From: Flavobacterium psychrophilum
GTDB taxonomy: Bacteria; Bacteroidota; Bacteroidia; Flavobacteriales; Flavobacteriaceae
Length of the DNA: 22,322 nucleotides
Assembly (NCBI GenBank): GCA_945874225.1
Contig: CAMCFT010000040.1
Coordinates: 1-22,322 of the forward strand
Reading direction: 5' to 3'
Shown: positions 1 to 7,870 of the stretch, one piece after another
Layout of the letters: each line of letters starts with the position of its first letter
Position numbering within the stretch: position 1 is the first letter of the stretch
Program-made: the position numbers and the translations under genes
Notes under the pieces: generated by a model
The model's database searches: none
What the model saw: the letters and a program-made list of their open reading frames with translations, nothing else
Told to the model about the DNA's origin: nothing

Positions 1-760
1 AGCTTGCTCTGCTTTAATATCTGAAATATCAGATGTACTTGTAGTAATCGCTGTAGCTTGTGCTGGAGTGATACCAGTTTTAGCAGTGTTTGCTATAATT
101 GCATCGGCTTGTGCTGGAGTAATACCAGTTTTAGCAGTGTTCAATGCAATAGCAGTATTTTGTGTAGTTTGCTCTGCTTGCAATGTAGATATATCAGATG
201 TACTTGTAGTAATCGCTGTAGCTTGTGCTGGAGTAATTCCAACTTTAGCAGTATTGGCTACAACAGTTGGACTGGCAGCAACTAAAGCATCTGTAAATCC
301 AACTTTAGCAGTGTTCAAGGCAATAGCACTGCTTTGTGTAGCTTGCTCTGTTTTAATATCTGAAATATCAGATGTACTTGTAGTAATCGCTGTAGCTTGT
401 GATGGAGTGATACCTACTTTAGCAGTATTGGCTACAACAGCTGGACTGGCAGCAACCAAAGCATCTGTAAATCCAACTTTAGCAGTGTTCAAGGCAATAG
501 CACTGTTTTGTGTAGCTTGCTCTGCTTTAATATCTGAAATATCAGTTGTACTTGTAGCAATAGCTGAAGCTTGTGCTGGAGTAATACCAGTTTTTGCCGT
601 GTTCAAGGCAATAGCACTGTTTTGTGTAGCTTGCTCTACTTTAATATCTGAAATATCAGTTGTACTTGTAGTAATCGCTGTAGCTTGTGAGGGAGTAATA
701 CCAGTTTTAGCAGTGTTTGCTATAATTGCATCGGCTTGAGCGGAAGTGATTCCTGCTTTT
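1..760 (-). repeat. Modular in-frame coding repeats (114/165/174-bp units)
   Basis: The core motif atatcagatgt or atatcagttgt recurs at 26, 191, 365, 539 and 653, giving spacings of 165, 174, 174 and 114 bp. All are multiples of three. The 114-bp unit encodes 38 residues. The 174-bp form adds a 20-residue block (VGFTDALVAASPxVVANTAK) and the 165-bp form a 17-residue block (DAIIANTAKTGITPAQA). Copies are nearly identical at DNA level. Confidence 0.85.
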
Positions 761-1821
761 GCCGTGTTCAAGGCAATAGCACTATTTTGAATAACTTGAT
801 CTGCTTGCAATACAGCTATATCTTCTAAAATACCTGCTTGACTAGGAAGATTTTGCCAAACATGCGTTCCGCGAACGGTTGTTAAAACTTGTCCTTCGGA
901 ACCAACCGGCAAAGTAACGTCTGCTCCAGCAGATCCTTGAGCTCCCTTTTCTCCTGGGATTCCTTGTGCTCCATTTGTTCCATTTGTTCCTGCTGGACCT
1001 GTAGCTCCAATTGGTCCTTGTGATCCAGTGTCTCCTTTATCTCCTTTGTCTCCAGTAACTCCGATTGGGCCTTGTGAACCAGAATCTCCTTTTACTCCAT
1101 TTGTTCCATTTGTTCCTGCTGCACCTGTAGCTCCGATTGCTCCTTGGATTCCTTGATCTCCTTTTAATCCTTGATCTCCAGTTGGACCTTGTGCGCCAAT
1201 ATCTCCTTTTGCTCCTTGGATTCCAGTTAATCCTGTGTCTCCTTTTGCACCATTCGTTCCATTTGTTCCATTTGTTCCAGCAACTCCAGTGTCACCTTTT
1301 AGACCTTGAGAACCTGTAGCACCTATTGGGCCCTGAGGACCTTGCGCGCCAGCGGGTCCTGCCACACCAGCTACGTTTGCATTTTCAGCATATAAGGCAT
1401 ACGGTACACTATTCAATTGGGTAGTACCCATATCAACAAAAACAACACCACCTGTTGCATCCATTTCAACCTGTATAAACTTAGCGCCTGTACCCCATTT
1501 TATTCCTGCTAAAGTTCCTGTAATCGGTGTGCCAGAGCCAATGTTTACATTAAATAAACCAAGATTTGTAGTTGTAACATTATGAGTTTCTCGAAAAACA
1601 ATTGTACCTGTTGAAGTAACATCATGAATAGAAAACCTCAAACTGATGTTTTGCAAAGCTCGAATATCTCCACTAGCATTACGAGCTACTCCCTGATAGG
1701 GAATCGCTTGAGGAGATTGAGCATAAGCCTTGTCAATTGTAACTAGAAAACTAAAAACACATACTACTATCAATAAAATTTTATGTAGTGATTTTTCTTT
1801 TGAAGTAAATTTTTTATTCAT
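1..1821 (-). CDS. Secreted collagen-like repeat surface protein (C-terminus beyond window edge)
   Basis: The reading frame is open from ATG 1821 to base 1, giving 607 codons with no stop, so the gene is cut by the window edge. Residues 1-36 form a signal peptide ending near YAQ. Residues 37-150 match the N-terminal domain common in Bacteroidota adhesin-like proteins (start AIPYQGVARNASG, end NSVPYALYAENA). Residues about 151-300 are Gly-X-Y collagen-like triplets, with GTNGTNG blocks recurring. Residues about 330-607 are repeats built on NTAKxGITPAQAxAI and SDISDIKAEQATQNSAIAL. The likely role is an exported fibrous, probably trimeric, surface or tail-fibre-like protein. In such proteins the missing C-terminus often carries an assembly or chaperone domain, but this cannot be seen here. 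Antisense frames over the repeats (for example 68-739 plus) are by-products of the repetitive composition. The function of this individual protein is unknown. Confidence 0.88.
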   Translation of the reverse strand, partial: MNKKFTSKEKSLHKILLIVVCVFSFLVTIDKAYAQSPQAIPYQGVARNASGDIRALQNISLRFSIHDVTSTGTIVFRETHNVTTTNLGLFNVNIGSGTPITGTLAGIKWGTGAKFIQVEMDATGGVVFVDMGTTQLNSVPYALYAENANVAGVAGPAGAQGPQGPIGATGSQGLKGDTGVAGTNGTNGTNGAKGDTGLTGIQGAKGDIGAQGPTGDQGLKGDQGIQGAIGATGAAGTNGTNGVKGDSGSQGPIGVTGDKGDKGDTGSQGPIGATGPAGTNGTNGAQGIPGEKGAQGSAGADVTLPVGSEGQVLTTVRGTHVWQNLPSQAGILEDIAVLQADQVIQNSAIALNTAKAGITSAQADAIIANTAKTGITPSQATAITTSTTDISDIKVEQATQNSAIALNTAKTGITPAQASAIATSTTDISDIKAEQATQNSAIALNTAKVGFTDALVAASPAVVANTAKVGITPSQATAITTSTSDISDIKTEQATQSSAIALNTAKVGFTDALVAASPTVVANTAKVGITPAQATAITTSTSDISTLQAEQTTQNTAIALNTAKTGITPAQADAIIANTAKTGITPAQATAITTSTSDISDIKAEQA

Positions 1822-2005
1822 TTTTCTTTTTATTTGGGGTAATTTAATTTCTTAAAAAACATTAAAGCCTTTTCTCTTTTTAAGAGGAAAATTTATAATA
1901 AAATATTAGTTTTTTTAATAAAACAGCCTAATCATATATTTTTGAATTCGAGGGTGAACCTAAAAAAATACTTTTTTTTTAAAAAAAATTTCGATAAAAC
2001 ATAAC

Positions 2006-2044
2006 AAAGCCATCAATAACAAATGAATTGTCATCGATGGCTTT
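2006..2044. terminator. Possible hairpin terminator
   Basis: Arms aaagccatc (2006-2014) and gatggcttt (2036-2044) are perfect 9-bp complements around a 21-base loop. The loop is long and no clear T-run follows, so a terminator role is tentative. It lies upstream of the collagen-like gene and could end transcription entering from the right. Confidence 0.3.
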
Positions 2045-2846
2045 AGCAATACCGCAGAATTTCTTTCTGAATTTAAGTAGGATTTCTTCATAAGATATGT
2101 ATTTCTTTTTTTTGTTATGAATAAAAAAAGGGGGCATATCCTTATTCAAAATCTAATATTTTTCTGTTTTCTGTTTTGTTTATTCTGAACATAAGACGGG
2201 GGAATCCGTATTCAAAATCTATTTTTTATTTAAGTCGGTTAGGACTTGTTAGATGTTTTCTTTTCAATCTGGATGGTCAACGAAATCATTATTCTGATAT
2301 CAAACCAATTACGGCGGCGAAAATATATTTAATTTAAAAAGCCGAAAAATAATTTCGTTTAAAAGCCTATAAACTCGTTACATAACATTTTTTACCATTT
2401 TATTTAGTCTCCTACTAGAGCAAGAGGAGGTTTTATTAGCAAAAAAGGCTTCATTCAAGTACATTCTTCCAATCTTTCAAAAAACAAGAGGTTCTCGGTC
2501 TGTAAATTTCGATACCAACTCTTTTTTAATTTGTACTCGTGTCTTGAAATTATTTTTAAGCAATTCCAAAAAATTCACATCTACTTTTGAAAATGTCTAT
2601 TTTGAATTAGACATCCGATTATCAGTAAATGAATGACAAACGTAAAAATTAAATTCCGATAAACAACACATTTATCCGATTAAATACGTTAAAATAATAT
2701 AAATATTATAAATTTCTTACAAAAATTAAATGATTTTAAAATTAAGTTGGGATTATATTTATTTCAACCATAACCACTAAATAAAAAAAAATTAATAAGT
2801 CATTTTTGTATTATTTTGCAAACTTATTTTCAACACCAAAGCTAGA

Positions 2847-2869
2847 TTGGCTAAAAATAAATTAGCCAA
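2847..2869. other. Hairpin in leader-like region
   Basis: ttggctaa (2847-2854) and ttagccaa (2862-2869) form a perfect 8-bp stem with a 7-base loop. It lies 33 bases upstream of the mini-ORF at 2902. Confidence 0.4.
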
Positions 2870-2901
2870 GTAAATAATTATTTAAATCTGCTGGAGATAA
2901 A

Positions 2902-2937
2902 ATGGCTAAAAAGAACAAGTCTTTCAAAATTAATTAG
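2902..2937 (+). CDS. Possible 11-codon mini-ORF (MAKKNKSFKIN)
   Basis: ATG 2902 to TAG 2937, preceded by a ggagataaa ribosome-site-like stretch. The first residues MAKKN are the same as those of the downstream rlmD-like protein at 3091, and the DNA around the two starts is similar. It could be a leader peptide, a remnant of a duplicated gene start, or chance. Expression is unsupported. Confidence 0.2.
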   Translation: MAKKNKSFKIN

Positions 2938-3051
2938 CAGACTAAAAAAAGAACCACTAAGAGTTTGTACTGATAAAAAGTTTTTGTTTTATAACTAACT
3001 TTATAATAATCCATCAAAATAAATAACAACTTTTCAAAAATATTTCCCAAT

Positions 3052-3086
3052 TTGAATTTATAAAACCATCCAAAGCCTTATTTTTG
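3052..3086 (+). promoter_or_regulatory. Bacteroidota-type promoter for the rlmD operon
   Basis: A perfect TAnnTTTG -7 element (tatttttg, 3079-3086) lies just before ATG 3091. A TTG at 3052-3054 could be the -33 element, though its 24-base spacing is longer than usual. The predicted start of transcription falls at or within a few bases of the ATG, so the mRNA may be leaderless or nearly so. Confidence 0.5.
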
Positions 3087-3090
3087 CACA

Positions 3091-4503
3091 ATGGCTAAGA
3101 AAAATACAGACAAGATCGTTTTTGATCATATAAAAGTCCTTGATGCAGGTGCGAAAGGCGTTTCGGTGGCAAAAGCCCCGGATGGAAAAGTAATTTTTAT
3201 TCCCAATGTTGTTCCCGGCGACGTGGTTGATGTGCAAACTTTCAAGAAGCGTAAGGCTTATTACGAAGGGAAAGCTGTAAAATTCCACGAATATTCCGAA
3301 CATCGAATCGAACCAGTTTGCGAACATTTTGGGGTTTGCGGTGGTTGCAAATGGCAAAATATGAATTACAGCCAGCAATTGTACTACAAACAAAATGAAG
3401 TCAAAAACCACTTGCAACGCATTGGAAAAGTTGAACTTCCTGAATTTGAACCTATTTTAGGTTCAAAAAAACAATTCTTTTACAGAAACAAAATGGAGTT
3501 TTCGTTTTCGAATAGTCGTTGGCTAACCGAAAAAGAAATCGACAGCACCGAAGATCTAGGAAACAGAAATGCCCTTGGTTTCCATATTCCAAAAATGTGG
3601 GACAAGATTCTGGACATCAACAAATGTCATTTGCAGGAAGACCCTTCGAATGCTATTCGCAATGAAATTCGGGCTTTCGCCAATGAAAATAATTTAACTT
3701 TTTTCAATCCAAGAAATCACGAAGGTTTGCTAAGAACTTTGATGATGCGAACTTCTTCGACTGGAGAAATTATGGTTTTACTTCAATTTTTCGAAAATGA
3801 TAAAGAGAACAGAGAATTAATTTTAGACCATATTTACGACAAATTCCCGCAGATTACTTCCTTGCAATATGTGGTCAACAACAAGGCCAACGATACTTTA
3901 TACGATACGAACATTAAACTATATAAAGGAAGGGATTACATTCTGGAAGAAATGGAAGGGTTGAAATTCAGTATTAATGCCAAGTCATTTTACCAAACCA
4001 ATTCCGATCAAGCCTACGAATTATATAAAATCACCCGCGATTTTGCCGGATTGACCGGTAATGAAGTCGTTTATGATTTATACACTGGAACAGGAACGAT
4101 TGCCCAATTTGTTTCGAAAAACGCCAAGAAAGTCATTGGTGTGGAAAGTGTTCCCGAAGCCATTATTGACGCTAAAGCCAATGCTCAACGCAATGCCATT
4201 ACTAATTGTGAGTTCTATGTGGGTGATATGAAAGTGGTTTTCAACGAAAGTTTCATTGCCCAACACGGTAAACCTGACGTTATCATCACCGACCCACCAA
4301 GAGACGGAATGCACAAGGACGTGATTGAACAAATTATGAAGATCGAGCCTTCAAAAATAGTTTATGTAAGCTGTAACTCGGCTACACAAGCACGTGATTT
4401 GGCTTTGATGGATGAAAAATACAAAGTAACCCGCGTACGTCCGGTTGATATGTTTCCGCAAACGCATCACGTAGAAAATGTTGTACTTTTGGAAAAAAGA
4501 TAA
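3091..4503 (+). CDS. rlmD: 23S rRNA (uracil-C5)-methyltransferase, RlmD/RumA family
   Basis: The 470-residue protein belongs to the TrmA/RumA family that adds a methyl group from S-adenosylmethionine to C5 of uridine in 23S rRNA (U1939 in the E. coli RlmD case). Residues 1-65 look like the N-terminal TRAM RNA-binding domain. Cys77, Cys83, Cys86 and Cys179 fit the [4Fe-4S] ligand set. The methyltransferase domain has the SAM loop YTGTGT (331-336), DPPRDGMH from 401, and the catalytic nucleophile Cys428 in SCNSAT. Length is normal for the family. The next gene begins 34 bases downstream. Assignment to RlmD rather than an RlmC/RlmCD-type specificity is by similarity only. Confidence 0.88.
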   Translation: MAKKNTDKIVFDHIKVLDAGAKGVSVAKAPDGKVIFIPNVVPGDVVDVQTFKKRKAYYEGKAVKFHEYSEHRIEPVCEHFGVCGGCKWQNMNYSQQLYYKQNEVKNHLQRIGKVELPEFEPILGSKKQFFYRNKMEFSFSNSRWLTEKEIDSTEDLGNRNALGFHIPKMWDKILDINKCHLQEDPSNAIRNEIRAFANENNLTFFNPRNHEGLLRTLMMRTSSTGEIMVLLQFFENDKENRELILDHIYDKFPQITSLQYVVNNKANDTLYDTNIKLYKGRDYILEEMEGLKFSINAKSFYQTNSDQAYELYKITRDFAGLTGNEVVYDLYTGTGTIAQFVSKNAKKVIGVESVPEAIIDAKANAQRNAITNCEFYVGDMKVVFNESFIAQHGKPDVIITDPPRDGMHKDVIEQIMKIEPSKIVYVSCNSATQARDLALMDEKYKVTRVRPVDMFPQTHHVENVVLLEKR

Positions 4504-4525
4504 GCCCTAGCCCCTAAAGGGAAAC
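4504..4525. repeat. Dispersed spacer repeat, CCCTAACCCC/AAAGGGG family
   Basis: The stretch after the rlmD stop (core tagcccctaaaggg) resembles the one at 7816-7840 (core cccctaacccccaaaggggg). Both are C-rich followed by G-rich and can fold on themselves. Confidence 0.5.
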
Positions 4526-4537
4526 AAGAAATAAATT

Positions 4538-5083
4538 ATGAGAAAAATACGTATTGTATCCTTGCTATTCCTATTCGCTTTCACTTTCTCCAGCTGTGAG
4601 AAAGATGATATTTGCGATGCAAACACACCTACTACTCCGCGACTTGTCATTGTATTTTATGATATTAACAATCCGTCCGTTTTAAAAAATGTGACGAATC
4701 TGAAAGTTATTGGTGACGGGATGACCGAAGGCATTGTTTTTAATGAAAGTGCAACGGAAGAAGCAAAATACCTCACGAACGGAAGCAGTATTTCTATTCC
4801 GTTAAAAACAGATGTGAATACTACCAAATATAGTTTTATTCTGAATTCCGGAAATGCAAATCCCACCTTAACAGACATAGATGAAGTCACCTTCAATTAT
4901 ACCCGAGAAGATATTTTTGTATCGAGAGCCTGTGGTTTTAAGGTTCTATTTACCTTTGCCCTCAGCACTCCAATTGTGCATACTTCAGTACCAGTGACCA
5001 AACTAAAATGGATGCAATATATTTCAGTCGAAAAAAGTAACATAGCCAACGAAAATGAAACACACATTAAAGTATTTTTTTAG
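4538..5083 (+). CDS. DUF6452 family lipoprotein
   Basis: The 181-residue protein has a lipoprotein signal peptide with the modified Cys at residue 20 (FTFSSC). Residues just after the Cys are EKDD, which fits the Bacteroidota lipoprotein export signal (Lys followed by two acidic residues) that directs lipoproteins to the cell surface. The mature start DDICDANTPTTPRLVIVFYD is characteristic, as I remember it, of the DUF6452 family. The function is unknown. The gene is 34 bases after rlmD and its 3' end overlaps the next gene by 29 bases, so the three genes are probably one operon and the two envelope proteins may act together. Confidence 0.75.
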   Translation: MRKIRIVSLLFLFAFTFSSCEKDDICDANTPTTPRLVIVFYDINNPSVLKNVTNLKVIGDGMTEGIVFNESATEEAKYLTNGSSISIPLKTDVNTTKYSFILNSGNANPTLTDIDEVTFNYTREDIFVSRACGFKVLFTFALSTPIVHTSVPVTKLKWMQYISVEKSNIANENETHIKVFF

Positions 5084-5870
5084 TATTTGGCTGCTGTTGT
5101 CTTTGTTTTTGGCACAAGCGCAAGACACTATTCCAAAGAAAACTTCGTCCCCAAGAACAAAAATTGAAGGCGAGATTCCAAAAGCTCCAAAGCAAACTAG
5201 CACGAAACCTATGGCAGCAACAAAAACCGATACCATTATTCCTGTGAAAAAGGATCGCTATGGACTTCGCGTGGGAGTTGATTTGTACAAATTAACGCGT
5301 GGTTTGTATGATTCGAATTATAAAGGCATCGAATTAGTAGGCGATTATCGTCTGACAAAAAAATATTTTTTGGCTGCCGAACTTGGTAGCGAAGATAAAA
5401 CAACGGAAGATGATCGGTTGAATACCACCACAAAAGGGACTTACATAAAAGCGGGTTTTGATTATAATGCTTACGAAAACTGGCTTGATATGGAGAACAT
5501 CATCTCTATAGGACTGCGAGGTGGTTTTAGCACTTTTAGCCAAGAATTGAACAGTTACAAAACCTATAATCCTTATCCATATTGGGGAGAAATACCTTGG
5601 AAACCTTCCGGAGAAACATTCAATGGGTTAACAGCTAGCTGGATTGAAGTTGTGGCCGGAATTAAAGTAAAAGTCGTTAACAATATATTTGTGGGGTTCA
5701 GTCTTCGTATGAACATATTAGTTGCCGATAAAAAACCAAGTGATAACTTCGATAACCTTTATATTCCGGGTTTTAACAGAACGTATGCCGGTAATTTTGG
5801 AGCTGGATTCAATTATACTGTGACTTATTTTGTTCCTTTATATAAGAAGACGGTAAAGCCCAAGAAATAA
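5055..5870 (+). CDS. DUF6048 family outer-membrane protein
   Basis: The 271-residue protein starts with a signal peptide ending near LAQAQ (residues 1-23). A low-complexity Lys/Thr/Pro stretch (about 24-65) follows, then a region with alternating hydrophobic and polar strands and aromatic ends (for example KYFLAAELGS, GTYIKAGFDYNAY, NIFVGFSLRMNIL, FGAGFNYTVTYFVPL), as in an outer-membrane beta-barrel. I recognise it as the DUF6048 family that accompanies DUF6452 in Flavobacteriaceae. The start overlaps the end of the preceding lipoprotein gene by 29 bases in another frame, implying translational coupling. The function is unknown. Confidence 0.72.
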   Translation: MKHTLKYFFSIWLLLSLFLAQAQDTIPKKTSSPRTKIEGEIPKAPKQTSTKPMAATKTDTIIPVKKDRYGLRVGVDLYKLTRGLYDSNYKGIELVGDYRLTKKYFLAAELGSEDKTTEDDRLNTTTKGTYIKAGFDYNAYENWLDMENIISIGLRGGFSTFSQELNSYKTYNPYPYWGEIPWKPSGETFNGLTASWIEVVAGIKVKVVNNIFVGFSLRMNILVADKKPSDNFDNLYIPGFNRTYAGNFGAGFNYTVTYFVPLYKKTVKPKK

Positions 5871-5883
5871 TTACGAATTGGGG

Positions 5884-6351
5884 ATTACGAATTACGGGGT
5901 GAAATAAAAGTAATTAATAATTGAGAATTACAAACTTAACTGAGGTATATTAATTACTGGATTTTATGAAAGAAAATATTATTCAAATTAAAAGTTATGC
6001 CTTTGCAGTAAGAATTGTGAAAGCTTATAAATACTTATGTGAAGAAAAAAAGGAGTTCGTATTGAGTAAACAATTACTTCGTTCAGGCACATCAATAGGA
6101 GCTAATATTGAGGAAGCTATTGGAGGGCAAACTGATAAGGATTTTTTTTGCTAAACTTACAATTGCCTACAAAGAAGCGAGAGAATCCCATTATTGGATT
6201 CGATTATTAACCGATACCGATTATATTTCAAAAAAAGAAAACGAAAGTTTATTACTTGACGTAAACGAATTATTAAAAATCATTGGTTCTATTCAGAAAA
6301 CCTTACGTTCTAAAAATCTATAATTCAATTTCTCCATTCGTAATTCGTAAT
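5884..6351. repeat. 13-bp inverted repeats flanking the four-helix-bundle gene
   Basis: attacgaattacg at 5884-5896 is a perfect inverted copy of cgtaattcgtaat at 6339-6351. Further partial copies are at 5871-5879 and 6357-6368. They bracket the broken gene at 5966-6323. Confidence 0.7.
5966..6323 (+). pseudogene. Four-helix bundle protein (23S rRNA IVP family), frameshifted
   Basis: The first frame (5966-6154) encodes 62 residues ending DKDFFC then stop. The second (in frame to TAA 6321-6323) continues with FFAKLTIAYKEARESHYWIRLL. Together they make one full protein of about 118 residues of the S23/IVP four-helix-bundle family, with the family-typical LLRSGTSIGANIEEA segment before the break and an ESHYWIRLL segment after it. 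The break is in a run of eight T (6142-6149): with seven T the frame is intact. Either the gene is a fresh pseudogene, the run allows slippage, or one T is a sequencing error. The family is best known from intervening sequences in 23S rRNA genes and as stand-alone genes of unknown role. Confidence 0.82.
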
Positions 6352-6371
6352 TTAACATTCGTAATTAATTC

Positions 6372-6608
6372 CTACCCTATTTCTTTAATTCCTTTTATAA
6401 ACAGCCAGGACATAAATAGTTTTTCTCCGTCTTTAGTTTTGGCTGCCTGAAATTTTGGAGACAGAATTGTACCTGCCACAAAAGCGGTAAACGGAATCCA
6501 GAATCCTGTTAAATGAGTGAACCTTGCCAATAAATATTGGATTGATATGAATAATATCGCAAAACAACCCAGTTGGTATAGAAATGCGCGTACTTGTAAT
6601 TTGGTCAT
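6372..6608 (-). CDS. Small hypothetical membrane protein
   Basis: This 78-residue protein has two hydrophobic segments (about 8-27, LYQLGCFAILFISIQYLLA region, and 35-48, GFWIPFTAFVAGTI) and a basic middle (PKFQAAKTKDGEK). It is likely an inner-membrane protein with two spans. I do not recognise a named family. It lies 34 bases after the THUMP methyltransferase gene on the same strand and may be co-transcribed. The gap holds a spacer repeat. Confidence 0.6.
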   Translation of the reverse strand: MTKLQVRAFLYQLGCFAILFISIQYLLARFTHLTGFWIPFTAFVAGTILSPKFQAAKTKDGEKLFMSWLFIKGIKEIG

Positions 6609-6610
6609 TT

Positions 6611-6636
6611 TTTAGGGTATTAGGTGTTGGGTTTTA
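6611..6636. repeat. Spacer repeat-like phrase (AACACCTAATACCC family)
   Basis: The gap between the two minus-strand genes contains gggtattaggtgttggg. This phrase is of the kind repeated in many Flavobacterium spacers as far as I recall; there is no second copy in this window. Confidence 0.3.
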
Positions 6637-6642
6637 GTTCGA

Positions 6643-7815
6643 TTACTGAACACTATCATCTGTTGTTTGGAACTTTGTTCTCTTGCTTCCTTCGTACATT
6701 TCGTATTTCACCAAGCGGGCTTCGATGCTGGCATTGAAAAGCTTGATTTTTCGGGAAGGTTTTAATCCTACAAATTTCAATGCTTCGAGGTTTCCTGTGA
6801 TGAACCAAGCATTGGTTCCCGGATAATTTTTCTTCAAGGTGTCACCAATATTCTTGTAGAATTCTTCCATATGAATGTCCAATCGCTCATCGTAAGGCGG
6901 ATTGAAAACCATATGCAATTTTCCTTGTGTAGTTTTTTCCGTGTCGAAAAAGTTTCTTTCTTCTATAGTAATATATTCGTCCAGATTGGCGTTTTTGATA
7001 TTGTCTTTGGCTTTCATCACGGCAGATGGTGCTTTGTCATAGCCTTTTATGGTATAATGAAATTCTCGAACTCTTTTCATCAAAGATTCCATAATAGATT
7101 CGAATAACTCATTATCCCAATCGTTCCATTTTTCGAAAGCAAATTCCTTGCGGTTGATGTTTGCCGGAATATTACAGGCAATCATTGCGGCTTCCGCCAA
7201 GAAAGTTCCGGAACCACACATAGGATCCAAGAAATCGCCTTGTCCATCCCAACCTGAAAGCAATAAAATTCCAGCTGCCAATACTTCGTTGATAGGAGCA
7301 ATATTTGTGGCCGTTCTATAACCACGCTGGTGCAAAGAATTCCCGGAAGTGTCTAATGCAACAGAAACCTGATCTTTATCGATGTGAATATTTATTCTTA
7401 AATCGGGATGAATTTTTTCGATACTCGGACGTTGTCCTGTTCTATCACGAAACTGGTCCACGATAGCGTCTTTACATTTTTGGGAAACAAATTCCGTATG
7501 ATTAAAATACTCTGAATGCACGGTCGCATCAATCACAAAAGTCTGGTTGGCACTTATAAATTTCGACCAGTTTACACCTGAAATTCCTTTATATAGTGCC
7601 TGTTCGTCTCTTGCTTTGAAGAAATAAATAGGTTTCAATATTTTCAAAGCCGTTCTCAAAGCCAAGTTCGCCTTGTACATAAAGCCCTTATCTCCTTTAA
7701 AACTGACCATTCTCACGCCTTGCTCCACGTCTTGTGCGCCCAGCATTTTCAATTCATTTGCCAGTATTTCTTCAAAACCAAAAAAGGTTTTGGCAATCAT
7801 TCTAAAATTTTCCAT
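6643..7815 (-). CDS. THUMP-domain class I SAM-dependent RNA methyltransferase (RlmL-like)
   Basis: The 390-residue protein resembles the N-terminal half of E. coli RlmL, which makes N2-methylguanosine at G2445 of 23S rRNA. An N-terminal ferredoxin-like/THUMP RNA-binding region spans about residues 1-155, followed by GNSLHQRGYR (158-166). The methyltransferase fold has the SAM loop DPMCGSGT (197-204), GYD (258-260) and the catalytic NPPYDER (305-311), which marks amino-group methylation of a base. It lacks the second, RlmK-like domain, as is usual in Bacteroidota. ATG 7815 directly abuts a G-rich spacer repeat; Met6 is an alternative start. The exact target is inferred. Confidence 0.85.
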   Translation of the reverse strand: MENFRMIAKTFFGFEEILANELKMLGAQDVEQGVRMVSFKGDKGFMYKANLALRTALKILKPIYFFKARDEQALYKGISGVNWSKFISANQTFVIDATVHSEYFNHTEFVSQKCKDAIVDQFRDRTGQRPSIEKIHPDLRINIHIDKDQVSVALDTSGNSLHQRGYRTATNIAPINEVLAAGILLLSGWDGQGDFLDPMCGSGTFLAEAAMIACNIPANINRKEFAFEKWNDWDNELFESIMESLMKRVREFHYTIKGYDKAPSAVMKAKDNIKNANLDEYITIEERNFFDTEKTTQGKLHMVFNPPYDERLDIHMEEFYKNIGDTLKKNYPGTNAWFITGNLEALKFVGLKPSRKIKLFNASIEARLVKYEMYEGSKRTKFQTTDDSVQ

Positions 7816-7840
7816 AGCCCCCTAACCCCCAAAGGGGGAA
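7816..7840. repeat. Dispersed spacer repeat, CCCTAACCCCC/AAAGGGGG family
   Basis: ccccctaacccccaaagggg touches the start codon of the minus-strand THUMP gene and is related to 4504-4525. The ccccc/ggggg arms can form a tight hairpin in the 5' leader of that gene. Confidence 0.55.
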
Positions 7841-7859
7841 TTGTTATCGTTATATTCGG

Positions 7860-7867
7860 CAAAAATA
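7860..7867 (-). promoter_or_regulatory. -7 element for the THUMP methyltransferase gene
   Basis: Read on the minus strand this is tatttttg, a perfect TAnnTTTG. It lies 45 bases upstream of ATG 7815 and 3 bases from the oppositely directed -7 element at 7871. No well-spaced -33 TTG was found. Confidence 0.45.
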
Positions 7868-7870
7868 GTC

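Larger units (their letters stand above)
1822..3090. other. 1.27-kb AT-rich intergenic region, no recognised full gene
   Basis: No convincing coding frame of normal length is seen on either strand. It holds a hairpin at 2006-2044, a direct repeat of the phrase attcaaaatct at about 2144-2153 and 2210-2220 preceded each time by a G-run, a 6-bp hairpin tgtcta/tagaca at 2594-2613, an 8-bp hairpin at 2847-2869, an 11-codon mini-ORF at 2902-2937, and the rlmD promoter near 3079. The rest is AT-rich sequence without recognisable features; decayed genes cannot be excluded by eye. Confidence 0.6.

Noticed and set aside
68..739. Long plus-strand open frame of Ala/Val-rich repeats (and a shorter one at 58-285)
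   Set aside because: It is antisense to the collagen-like gene, whose frame has a signal peptide, known N-terminal domain and Gly-X-Y region; the antisense openness follows from the repeated DNA.
1..830. CRISPR array or non-coding tandem repeats
   Set aside because: Units are 114-174 bp, in frame, with no unique spacers between short repeats; they are coding.
1137..1319. Plus-strand Leu-rich open frame
   Set aside because: Antisense of the Gly-X-Y collagen-like codons; low-complexity artefact.
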